Shown piece by piece: positions 53,586 through 64,000 of a stretch of 64,000 nucleotides of DNA. The notes below the pieces were generated by a model. That model was not told the DNA's origin, did no database searches, and worked only from the letters and a program-made list of their open reading frames with translations. Position numbers and translations under genes: made by a program. The DNA lies in NCBI GenBank assembly GCA_030247855.1, contig JAPDRN010000031.1, forward strand, positions 1-64,000, given 5' to 3'. Source of the DNA: Knufia peltigerae. Lineage: Eukaryota > Ascomycota > Eurotiomycetes > Chaetothyriales > Trichomeriaceae. Numbering within the stretch: position 1 is the stretch's first letter; each line of letters begins with the position of its first letter.

Positions 53586-56181
53586 ATGGGGAATACTACC
53601 TCCAGCCAGCGTGCTCAGCCAGATGATGGACAAGTAGAAGAGCTTAGGCATGGGAGAATTAATGGTGTAATCAGAGATGGCGAGGCGAGCTCGGAAGATA
53701 GAGACCTGCGCGCAGGCAGGAGAGCCCCCGGATCTCTGAGGGCTGCTGGCCAAAGAGCTAGCATACTCTACGACACTTTTCGTCGCCATAGACAGACGGA
53801 CCGAACCAATTTGCGGACGAGTGCAGGTAACACGTCGCCACCTCCCGAAGAAATCGAGTATGAGCAAGAAAACAGACCACTCGTGGATCCTAGTGATATC
53901 GATATGCCCGACGCAGTATCATCACAAAGTGTATTGCAGACATCATCACGCCGTCGAATAGCGATGTCGAGGCTTGGGTCGCGGCTGTTACCAGACTCCG
54001 TCGCAAGGGGTCTATTGAACAGTGGAGAGGAAACTGAGGAAGAGGGCCATGCATTACGGTACGGCTCGTCGGATAGATCACGACCGTCTGTGTACGAGAG
54101 ATCACCACATAGCGAATCCAACAATCGGCTGTCTTTGGCCGGTTCAATCAGCAGAAGACCCAACGTTCGCACAGAATCAAGACGGCGCCCGATAAGAGGA
54201 CCTTTCCCACTTCCACACAACAATCGTCAGCCATTGGAGCCAACCCGGTCGTCCGCAGATTTATTCGATGCAGCCCGAGATGTTTCTATTCCAGGCACGG
54301 CTTCCTTTCGACATCGAAATCGTTTCAGCAGAGTTCGTGACTCGATCTCGATTTCTGCGCGACTCTCTGGACTGCTTGGCCAATCTACGGACCTGCCTGA
54401 AGCAGGGCATTCTGGAAGATCATCTCCTGCTAGACCAGCCAGGGCGGTGACCTTCGCCGATGAACGTGACCATCTATTACCATCACTCCAGTCAGGTGAC
54501 CAACGAATGGAGACAGACGAGACACCTCACGAGTTGGACGCCGTTGAGCCAGAAGCGAGAACTTTGTTGGCTAGTCCGAGGGTAACCTCCGGCATGAGTA
54601 CTATAAGACGTTTTCAGCCTGGCCTTCGCTCGCGCTCTACTAGGCTTATTCGTCGCGGCGAGCATCCACCTCTTTCCCAGGTTTTGCAACTTGCAGCAGC
54701 GGCTATTGCAGCTCAGCTATCGGGGCATGCTACAGGTGGCAACCCAGGCGGTCGCCACCTTGGTAGCGATACGTTCGATGGCAGTATTCAGAATTTCGTT
54801 CAAACGCTTCAGGATGCCGCCACAGCACAAGCGGGAGAGGGCGTGGACATTAACTCTTCAGACGGAGACCTACCTCCAGTGAACTTCATGAGAGTCTTCC
54901 AGTTTCCAAACGACGAAAACGGATCGCCCATCGCTTCCCAAGCGCAGTCCAGAGACCTTGAGCAGATGGACCTCGATTCGATTACTTCACCCGCAGAGAC
55001 AGATAGGTCAGTAACGTTGGTACTAGTCGGTGTACGATCATTGCCACATGGCCAAGAAGGTGGTAGTGGAGAGAACGGTACCTTGGGGCCTAGCTTGGAC
55101 ACGCTGTTGAGTCTACCCTTTCTGCCACCAGCGAATGTGCTACGAAATGGAAGTTCTGGAGCGTTGTTTGGCCGGTCGGACGCAAGATCAAGATCAGCTC
55201 CTCGGCGGCACTCGATGACAAATTTCAGCTTCCCTGCGCAATACGAAACCCAGAGACATCAGCGCACACGATCAAACATGGGACGGCTATCAGGTACAGC
55301 GGAAACAACCCTCTCAACCATGCCCGATGCTGCTGGAAACGTCTCCCAGCTGTCCGAGAGTCCACCTGGACCAAATCCACCCCCATCGACCCCAGCTGAT
55401 ATCAGAAGTGGACATGCAACTCCCATTCGACGTCCCTCTTCTGCTTCCGCAGCCCAAAATTCTACGCTGCCAGAACTAGATGAGGATCAAGCCACGGCGA
55501 GTCAAGAGACTGTCGCTTCATCATCCACATTCAATACGGCGAGACAGCGAAGACGAAGTGATTCGGAATTTGCTCGACGGCCCGAATTAGGATCCGGTGC
55601 GGCCAGACGAAATGGCATGGTCGAGCCTGACCATCCGCCCGTGGGAGCTGGGCGTAGTTGGCTCATTTATGTTGTTGGCACGAATGTCTCGCCAGACCAT
55701 CCAGCGTTCACAATGCCGAGTCTATTCACCGATAATCCGTCCTACGAGGATATGCAAATGTTGTCAACTCTTCTGGGGCCGGTAAAGCCACCGGTGGCAA
55801 CGCAGGCAGACGTCAGCTCCGCAGGCGGACTCTTTCGTCTTCTAGAACATGAGTGTGGGCTTCTCGGGGAGGCCATGGCGGAAGTCGAAGGGATATCTGT
55901 CATGGTCAATCATGGGGAGCGTTGCCTCATTTGTTTGTCGGATTATGAAGCATTTGACGAAGTGCGACAGCTCAATAAGTGCCAGCACCTCTATCACCGT
56001 GAGTGCATTGACGAGGTAAGTCACCCTGATCTATCATTAGTGGCGCAATGCTGATCATATTTAGTGGCTCACAACTGGCCGGAATAGTTGTCCTCTGTGC
56101 CGTGGTCAAGGTGTGCAAGAGCAGGCCATGTCTTCCAATCCAGCCCCAGGGGCTGCACCAGGAGCTCCTGTCGTGCTATGA
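53586..56181 (+). CDS. RING-H2 E3 ubiquitin ligase-like protein, N-myristoylation-type N-terminus
   Basis: Two exons, 53586-56015 and 56065-56181, giving 848 aa. The 49-nt intron (GTAAGT to TTTAG) lies inside the RING finger, and without it the frame ends after 12 unrelated residues. The RING-H2 is complete at the C-terminus: C780, C783, C799, H801, H804, C807, C819, C822 (C-x2-C-x15-C-x-H-x2-H-x2-C-x11-C-x2-C), which implies E2 binding and ubiquitin transfer. The N-terminus MGNTTSSQ fits N-myristoylation (Gly2, Ser6), so membrane attachment is likely. Residues 10-670 are disordered and Ser/Arg/Pro-rich. A small conserved-looking block (about 690-760, SWLIYVVGTNVSPDHPAF) precedes the RING. 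Substrates are unknown. Confidence 0.88.
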
Positions 56182-59100
56182 ATTCCCCTCGAGACCGAAA
56201 TTTTGATACCACCACTTCTTTATGATAGCCTTTTCACGATTTACGAATCTCTTTAAAACTTTTGCCGAGACATGTTATCGGCCGGCACGCGTTGGGTATT
56301 GGTCGGGCCGAAGTGTCCAATGTAGCAGGTGCACAGTGCTGTGAGGGTGTGCTAGGGGACATGTTCTCCCGGGGAACACTCTGTTGTCTCACATCCTCCC
56401 AGCAACATGTTCGGTCAATGGAGTAAACTCGGCGCAAATCTCCTAACCATTGGCGTGTGTATGTATGATCTCTGTCGAGCTATCCCACTTGGAGCTGGGG
56501 TCACCTTCTAGGGGTAGGCAAAGTCGTTTAGCAATATACGTGTCAGACAAAGCGATGAAACATTTGGAGCGCCGTTTCCGTCGCAGCCGTCATAGAGGGT
56601 GATGGATCATAGATCACCTACAGTATTCATACGTGGGTAGCCATGACTTGGTTAGCGGTCAGCCCAAGTCTCGGAGATTGAGATATAAATGGCAGTAGTT
56701 GATGTGCTTCTAGTCGTTGATGGGCTCGGAAATTGATCCCAAACATTGCGACCAAAATAGGATCTCAGAAGTTTGGCTCCTTTTTTACGAACATTTGTTC
56801 GTATTCGCAGTGTGACGGTCTCCAGGAAATACTACCTTCGGTCATTGATTACGTCGATGGAGTGAACCCCTGAAGAATGAGGAAGACCTCCCATCTCCAC
56901 GTCCCCAGAACGATGGATGCAACCTTTGACACAAGGCGGTACTGTGGTCAATTTGTCACCTCTTACGGAGCGTTCCTGAGCCTTTGTGGGAATAATGCAC
57001 AAGCATACCAAGGCCTTGTGATTTCTTGTTCTGCCCGGCTGCCGACTCGCACGGTGGCTTGAGGTGTGATTGTTCTTGTCGGTGTTGGACTTGGACACAT
57101 GCAGGGGGTATCCCGATCCCGGGGGTGGGATCGCCAGAAATGACCAACGAAAGGATGTTATGGGGAGTTAATTATACGAGGAGGCAGGGAACGGTTGGTT
57201 TGAGTGAAGCCGAGTATATGAAGAACCGGAGGTCAAGCGCAGATCCCTGACTTGTGTACAATGCACTTCCAGCCAAAGTTGATACATCAATTCCGTGATC
57301 AAGATCTTCCCAAGGGCAGTAGACTTGAAGCTCGAATTGGATCACCTACAGTAAGCTGTTGATTGATTGGTATTGTTGTCCAACAAAGCCCGACTGGGAT
57401 TTGTTGTTTACCAAGAACATTCTCTCCCTGTCATTGATAACACGACCATCATTATGTCATTGGAGAGGAGAGTGAGTAGTTTCAACGGCCGACAATCTTC
57501 TCATCATGCATGGATCTTCGAACTAATGGAAAGCCCCATTTTGGTAATTTGTAGCGTCCTGAATGGTTGGCACGCTGACCACTGCTCGCTCGCCCTACCC
57601 TGGACATCCCGTACTTCTCACATCAAATCAGAGTTGCCATGGATGTACGGAGTACATGGTGGCTAATGTCGGTGAGATCCCTGGACCATTATACGCAATT
57701 GATTTTTTGAAGAAGCAATGTGTACTCGTAAGTGGCTTGAACCAGGCACTCAACATTGAATGATTGTAGGCACATTCTACAGATGATCGACCGTGAATGG
57801 CAAGACCCGCTCGGCATCTACAAATGAAACTAAAGGGTCCAAAATAGAAAAGGATGAGATGGCTCGGTCATTTCACCTACTAAAACGCTCGAAATTCATG
57901 AATTCAATAGCCAGCTTGGCCAACCAAGCTTTACTCGACAGGGACAGTCCATCAGGCTGCGAAAAGGGCCTCCTGGACCTCCGATACTTCGGGGCTTCCG
58001 GCCACGATGACAAGAATTGACATGGTGTCTCTACCCCAGGCCGCTTGTGTCGATAGCCTGTCCAGCCCGAATTTAAGCACACCAATCCCAAAACAGTGGA
58101 TCAACCAGGCACCCGGCCGCCTGCAGGAGGAACAAGCGGCTTCCCAAGGCAGATGACGATCTGCGACAGGGACCACCTCACCATTCACAGAAGGCTTTCG
58201 AGGTCATGACAAGTCCACCAAAGCCAGACTAGCAAGAAAGCCAGCATGGCCGCCGAGACTCAATAGGTAGATGGCCCATCCAGGGGCTTGTACACCCGTC
58301 AAGGTTGCTGCCCTCTACGGAGTGTGTCCAGCAACTTTGCCGTCGTGGACGAGATGAAGAGCGTCGCAGCTGGCTAGGTGTTCTCCATCGCAGTGCATTG
58401 CCGTACATGCCACCCCCGTAACACGAGAGAGCGGATGACCAGGGGTGAGCCAGCAATAATGCTTCTATGGTGGCTGTTTCTCTGGCTTTGCTGGACTAAA
58501 ACAGTGGAAAGTGATGTGTTGCTCGCTCTTGAACGGGAATGATGCGGCCAGGATGCTGCATGGGCATCAATAACGACCACCCCCCACAAGCTTCGGTGTG
58601 ATGAAATGAGATCCATCCTCTGGACCATCATTCCCGCTGTAGCCACAGCTTTGCCTCTCCGCTACCAGCATGGTCTGAAGGTAGACCAGAAGCAATAACA
58701 ATGTTGAATGTCTTTTGACATCGACAGGACAGTACAGAGATGTTTCAGCACTGGCATGGATCCGTACTTGTTGTTGCTGGACTCTTGATAGGCAGGATTC
58801 TTCTGACCAATTTGCCTACAATCAGGTCGCCTCCTCCGCTACATTTTCTGGTTCAAGAGCACTATTACCTTTAGCTGCAGCACGGTCAGAGCCTTCTGGG
58901 GGCCACTCCAAATCCCTGGTATAATCAAGAAAACTTTCCGTCGCGGGCCCCATCGTCGATATGCAGCCTCTCAAGACGCTCTCCACATCACTGTGCTGCT
59001 ATGAAAAGATGGGAGGGGAGTAGGGTATTAATTCCCTACTCGTACCAGACGCGCCACTTATGCAACGTGGTTGTTCGCCCGACCATGTGAACCAACAGCT

Positions 59101-61211
59101 TAATTATGCGGACCGAGAAACGTGGCATTAGCTTTGATTGCAGAGGCTTCTAAAGCCCATCCACCCTTCCTTCCCACATCCCTTGTGGTCTTTGGGGCCT
59201 TGGGCTGCCTAATCAAGAAGATGCATCGCGGAAGTCCCTCGAGGTATTCCGGAATGCGCTCAACCAGTCTATCACATCATGGACCGTTGTCACTTTGCGT
59301 TTGTGCGTGCCATTCGACCAACCCTTGTCATGAGAAATCCTCTCTGAAGTTGCCGCCGGCGTTGAGCGAAGCAAGACCTTCATGCATACCGACATCAATG
59401 GATTACAATTGAAGTCCAGATGTCTACAGTATTAGCACGACTTCAGGCTCCCTAATAAGGCCTTGCAACGAGCAAAAGGATCTTATCACTAAACGGATGC
59501 CATAATGGGCATTTACAAGAACGAATGTAGCCATATCTCCGGGCGTCGACGGGTGACACAGTCGATTCCGTCCAAGCCAATTTCCTATATGTCTATAGTT
59601 TCGGAGTCGGGATGATTCAATTGGACTGTCTGCCTCCTCCAAGGCCCGCATCTTCCCTCAGATCGTGACGGTGGAACGAACTGCACGACCAGGAAGGGCA
59701 AATAGCAAGCCACTGTAGACTTTTTACTACGGATGCAGGACCATGGTGCCGTCCCGTTAGACGAAGGGCTCACGCTTGTGGCAAAAGACAGTGAAAAGCC
59801 AGGGCCGGTCGAACTCGACCTCAAGTGGCAGGTCGAGGCCGGAAGCTAAGGGAAGGCCATGGGCGCCTGTGGACGAGGGCCTTCCTATAGTAGTGTGATG
59901 GGCTAGCTGAGATTTTCGGACCAACCTCACATTGCGGCTCACGGACACGATGGGGCAAACACGGGCACATGCTGTACGGATACGAGGGAGAGAAGGGCAG
60001 CCAATTTTTCGGCCACGTAGTGTGGTCCAAGCATGGCCAAAGCTTGGAGCCTCTGCTTTCAGGTGCTTCCAGAGCCAGAGGCCCGTGTTTCAATCGCCGG
60101 TGGGATCATCCTGACAGGCCCCGGTCATGGGGGTGATCAATGTCTGACGACACTACTCCAGACAAGCCAAAGCGGTTGGCATCCTGGGATGGACGAACGA
60201 CCCTGGTCGTGCCCGAGAGCCACCACCATGGGCATAGCGCTTCTGCGGTCCAATGGTCCAATGGTCCTTCTGCGGATCCCTTGGAGGTCCTTGGGATACC
60301 CCCCCAATCGACCTTTTGAATCTTGACCTTTTTCATATCCGCTCAAAAAAACGCAGATTCTGGTCGTACAATCGCAATCTGTACCTATTTCGAAAGGTTC
60401 AGTGCGTCGTTTGGCAGCCTGTGTGCCGGTGAAAGTCCTCTTCCGTTCAAGGACTTCATGCGCGCACCCTCTTCGGGCCATCGACACTGGGGTTGATGCT
60501 GTTGCTGGGCTTTGTCGATCGCGTGGCTCCCTCTGCAAACCTACGACCGGTACCAACTTGATTGTCGTTGGGAACAGGACAGTACCAGCGTATTGCATTT
60601 CCACCTCTTTAACAGCACGACATCCCCCTCCCGCGCGGGAATTTGGAAGTTCTCTCGTCAACGAGAAGTCTATCGCATCGCTCCATCGATTTTCCACCTC
60701 TGTTGGATATACACCAGCCACGCAAAAGCTACGCCGGATTCAAGTGGCACCACAACGTCCTCGGAAGATTTTGCAGCCCCGGCCAAAATAATACCAACAA
60801 TCTCGATCCAGCGACCGAAACTGGATCTCTCTGCCGTCTGACAACTCTCTCGCTCATCATCATCTTGGTATGGACTAGATCGACCGCTTCCTTCGAAAAA
60901 CAGTGCAGATTGGGAATTATCCAGTGGTTCAGGACTGAGACAGGTATACGGGAGTCAAGGTCATTGTTACACCACTTCAAGCGGAGTCTTCCTCACAATC
61001 GACGACTTTGTCCTGCTTCTTTGTAGAAAGCTGAATCAGCACTGCTGCTCCTTCTTTCCCAGGCGACTGGCCATCACAGGGTTTATCGGAAGCCACGCCC
61101 TGGCCGCCCAGAACCTTATCTTTGAAACGATCTGTCTCCTCAATATTTCTAGGCGTATTGACTCGTGTGACATCGAGTCTTGCGGACGTCTGTGCGACAT
61201 CTGGTTTAGGC
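56182..61211. other. 5-kb region without recognisable genes
   Basis: No protein or RNA family is recognised on either strand. The frames present are under 200 codons and unlike any protein I know, including 60137-60721 on the minus strand. One GTACGGAGTAC lies at 57645-57655 and a GGTCCAAT duplication near 60249. The right 0.8 kb is probably the long 5' leader and promoter of the Zn2Cys6 gene, as is common for fungal developmental regulators. Confidence 0.55.
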
Positions 61212-63690
61212 ATGAGCGGTCCTTACGACCATGGCATGAACATGCCAATGTCAAATATGATGGATCCGAACTTTACAGTCTATCCAACGGGCACCTTCAA
61301 CGGAGGATTCCCCCATCCTCGCCTGACTGGGCCTCCGACACACTTTGACGGGGTTGCTTTCTGGTACAATCCGAACAACGCAGACCAAGTTTACGATCAA
61401 GAAACCAACATGTATGGTCCGCGACCGAGTGGTCACCAAGGGTCCAGTACAGAAAGCACGAATGTTAAACATCGGAGAACCCGAAGTGGCTGCTTCACTT
61501 GCCGCAGCAGAAGAGTCAAGGTGAAAATGACTCTTCTTTTATCATGCCGAAATTTGAGCTGACTTTTGCGAACAGTGCGATGAAACAAGACCCATCTGTG
61601 ATAGTATGTGTTCCACTACTTATGGGTAACCTCTTAGTGCTATAAAATGCAGCTAACGAATTGTAGGGTGTAGAAAGGGTGGCCGCGAATGCGAGTTTCC
61701 ACAACCGACCTCATCATCATCCTCGAAACATTCCAGGCACGAAAAGACTCGGAGTCCAAAGGATCAGTCTGGCAAACAAGAACAAAAGGACGAAGCCATG
61801 TCTGGGCTAGCGACGATCAAGGACGAGAGCGAAGACGACGAAGACATGCCTGCTTCACCCAAAGGAGGCCGACCGTCTTTGTCCCGCATGAGAACAGACA
61901 GCACTCAATCCGTCAGGCAGGTCGGCAAACAACCAAAGGTCAAGTCGGACATGTCCCCAGCGGCCAAAGATCATACAAGTCCTTTGTCAACAGACCTGTC
62001 GGATCCACGGTCAAGAGATGAAACACCCGCCTCGTCGGTCCGCACGACGACGAACTCGGCAGACATGCAGGCTCGACAAGCCAAAATCAGAACTTTCAAA
62101 CCCGATCTCCAGAAATATCTGCAATTTCAACAGGAGTACATGACGTATTATCACTATTTTTACAAGCTGGATCCGACAGACTTTGTGCATAGCGAGATGA
62201 TCGATTTAGCCTTGACTTATGAGCCTCTGCTTTATGCTGTTGTGGGATTTGCAGCTTATCACTATGAGTTGCAACAACCGAACCCCAAGTTGTCACACTT
62301 TCTTAACTACCACTCCAAGTCGCTATCGATGCTCAGAAAATCCTTGGAAAAGAATGCCAAAGTCACTCCCGCAACCCTGTTGACCGTGCTACAATTGGCA
62401 ACTTTTGAGGAGTATCTTGGGGACTGGGTCAACCTTGTTGGGCATCACAAAGCGGCCCACAGTATGGTGAAAGAATTGTACACCCACGATACGATGATGG
62501 AGACCGATCTCGGACGACGAATCTTCAGCTGGTACGCTCGTCTGGACGTGATTAGTGGACTGATGGCTGGTAGCGAGACTCGACTCGATCGGTTGTGGTT
62601 CGAGGCAAACTCTAAATGGTACCACGATCAGATAGCGGGTGATGCGCAAAGCAACGTCGACGTCGAGGATACATTGGCGTATTTTGTGGCCGCAAACCGC
62701 CTCCTCGGCATGGACATGGCTGCACTTTTTGCCCGCTTCGCAAAGCGAGAGATCAGCGTGGAAGAATTCAACCAGGAAAATGCTACCATCGTGCAGAGAC
62801 TCGACGAGATGAAGCGTCACATTCAGGCCTTCAACGATGAATATTACAGGGTGAAGGAGTTTCCCGTGGCACAAGAACGACCTCTGACCGAAGAGGACAT
62901 TGTCAACCCTTACACGCCAGGCGGGCTCTTCAAAGGCGCTTTGTGGCCGTTGAACTTCATGTGGCTCGATTGGTACGGCATTGAGCTGATGCAAAAATCC
63001 CAAACCGCACTTCTCCTCCGGCAGCCCATACCGCCTGAACAGGAAACCGTGAGTTTGGAAGTGTGCCGAATCTACGAAGCCATCGAACGGTGGCCGGAAG
63101 CCCCGAACGGGGCGGTCCTCGGGATGCACGCCAGTTTGGGGATTGCGCTCGTCTTCCTCAACAAGGACGCCAAACATACCATGTGGGCCAGGAGGAAACT
63201 TGCCGCGGTCGAGAGACAAGGTTACATTTTCCCACCTACATTTCGACGCAAGATGGCCGAAATGTGGGGGTTGTCACGCGACCTTGCTAGCGGTGGTGGT
63301 GACGACAACGACGAGGTTGAAGATTGGTGGCTCCCCAACAACGAAGGCAACGTACCGATGTTGACGGAAATTCGAAGAGTGGTCAACGAGAGACAAGGGA
63401 GTGACACCGTGACGGCGGTAGAGTCACTCACAAACGTCCGAGATTTGAAGGCAATTTTTGCAAAGATGGACATTCGGACCCATTCGACCACAGAGAGTGA
63501 CATCAACAACTTTAGTCCATTGAGCGACGAAAGTGCCGAACGATCGAGTACCATCAGTACAAGTCCTACCAGCATCAGTTTTGGTGGAGATACCAAAGGG
63601 GGTGGTGGTGGTAGTAATCAACGACAGCAGCAGCCGCCGCAGCAACAACAACAACAGGGGATTTTGAAACGAGGGAACTCATCATCGTGA
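61212..63690 (+). CDS. Zn2Cys6 fungal transcription factor
   Basis: Three exons, 61212-61520, 61576-61603 (28 nt) and 61667-63690, giving 786 aa. Introns of 55 and 63 nt interrupt the zinc cluster twice. The cluster is complete once spliced: C94, C97, C104, C111, C114, C121 (C-x2-C-x6-C-x6-C-x2-C-x6-C), preceded by RRTRSG and followed by a Ser/Lys-rich acidic linker. Residues about 230-640 form a helical fungal-specific transcription factor region, and the C-terminus has a Gln-rich tract (QQPPQQQQQQ). These are sequence-specific nuclear regulators. The RTRSGCFTCRSRRVKCDE sequence recalls Moc3/SUC1-type or developmental factors, but the target genes cannot be inferred. The start is the first in-frame ATG. 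Confidence 0.9.
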
Positions 63691-64000
63691 GATGATGCCG
63701 GAAGTTGCCACCACCTGTCCATCTACAAAGTCATACATTAGAACTCTCTCTCTTTTTTACGAAGAGAGAATTCTGAGAAGTTCACGACCTCAGTTCTATG
63801 TGACGAGTCACGAAATATTGAACGACATGACTATGAATGCACGAACGAACGAACGAAAAGAAAAAGCACGAGACAACCTTGTTTATCTTTTGTTTCCACG
63901 CCAAAACAAAAACCCTCGAATGCCGATGCCAATGTCAATGTCAAAAAAAACAAGAAAGTTTTTTGAGTGTGATATCCCTTTTCGTATCTCTTTTGTTTTA
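63691..64000. other. 3' flank of the Zn2Cys6 gene
   Basis: 310 bp of A-rich sequence with short ACGA and CCAATGTCAATGTC repeats. No gene is seen. Confidence 0.5.

Noticed and set aside
60137..60721. 194-codon minus-strand frame upstream of the Zn2Cys6 gene
   Set aside because: No recognisable domain, and it overlaps the probable leader of the plus-strand gene.

Overview
This is eukaryotic nuclear DNA from a filamentous ascomycete (Pezizomycotina). Genes carry short introns of about 46-140 nt with GT-AG ends and CTAAC/CTGAC-like branch sites. There are ascomycete-type Tor, Vip1, Alg10, Rrn11-like, fused betaine-lipid synthase and Zn2Cys6 proteins, and an intergenic 11-mer, GTACGGAGTAC, recurs through the window. 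A eurotiomycete or black-yeast relative (Chaetothyriales-like) is my guess, not something the sequence proves. No rRNA, tRNA, CRISPR array, intact transposon or virus was recognised.

I support 22 protein-coding genes and one truncated gene. Left part (1-18 kb): a secretory-pathway membrane protein with a 16-nt micro-exon, a 70-aa disordered protein split by an intron, a 70-aa Cys/His protein, a membrane-anchored GH16 glucanase-like protein, a processive GT2 glycosyltransferase, the RRM protein Vip1 with two metallothionein-like repeats at its C-terminus, an APC-type permease, and ALG10. Middle (18-31 kb): a 2-kb gene-poor stretch rich in the 11-mer, an unnamed multi-span membrane protein, an NmrA/isoflavone-reductase-like enzyme, a COX14-like mitochondrial protein, a nuclear-type disordered protein, and DAHP synthase (ARO4 type). 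Right part (31-64 kb): the TOR kinase, a Trf4/Cid14-type poly(A) polymerase with a fourth exon, a double GFA-domain protein, a 28-aa metallothionein gene with a 4-nt first coding exon, a truncated ADP-ribosylglycohydrolase, a small fungal acidic protein, betaine lipid synthase BTA1 in six exons, an RRN11-like Pol I factor, a RING-H2 protein with an N-myristoylation-type N-terminus, about 5 kb without recognisable genes, and a Zn2Cys6 regulator.

The genes are not a pathway cluster. Most are housekeeping: TOR signalling, N-glycan precursor assembly, shikimate entry, nuclear RNA surveillance, Pol I transcription and membrane lipids. Two envelope-polysaccharide enzymes (GH16 and GT2) are neighbours and divergently transcribed.

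The most interesting signals are the metal-binding ones: a metallothionein-like module duplicated on the end of Vip1, and a separate tiny metallothionein gene whose exons are too short for an ORF scan. Splice structures were inferred by eye from frame continuity and splice consensus; no alignment or transcript data were available.
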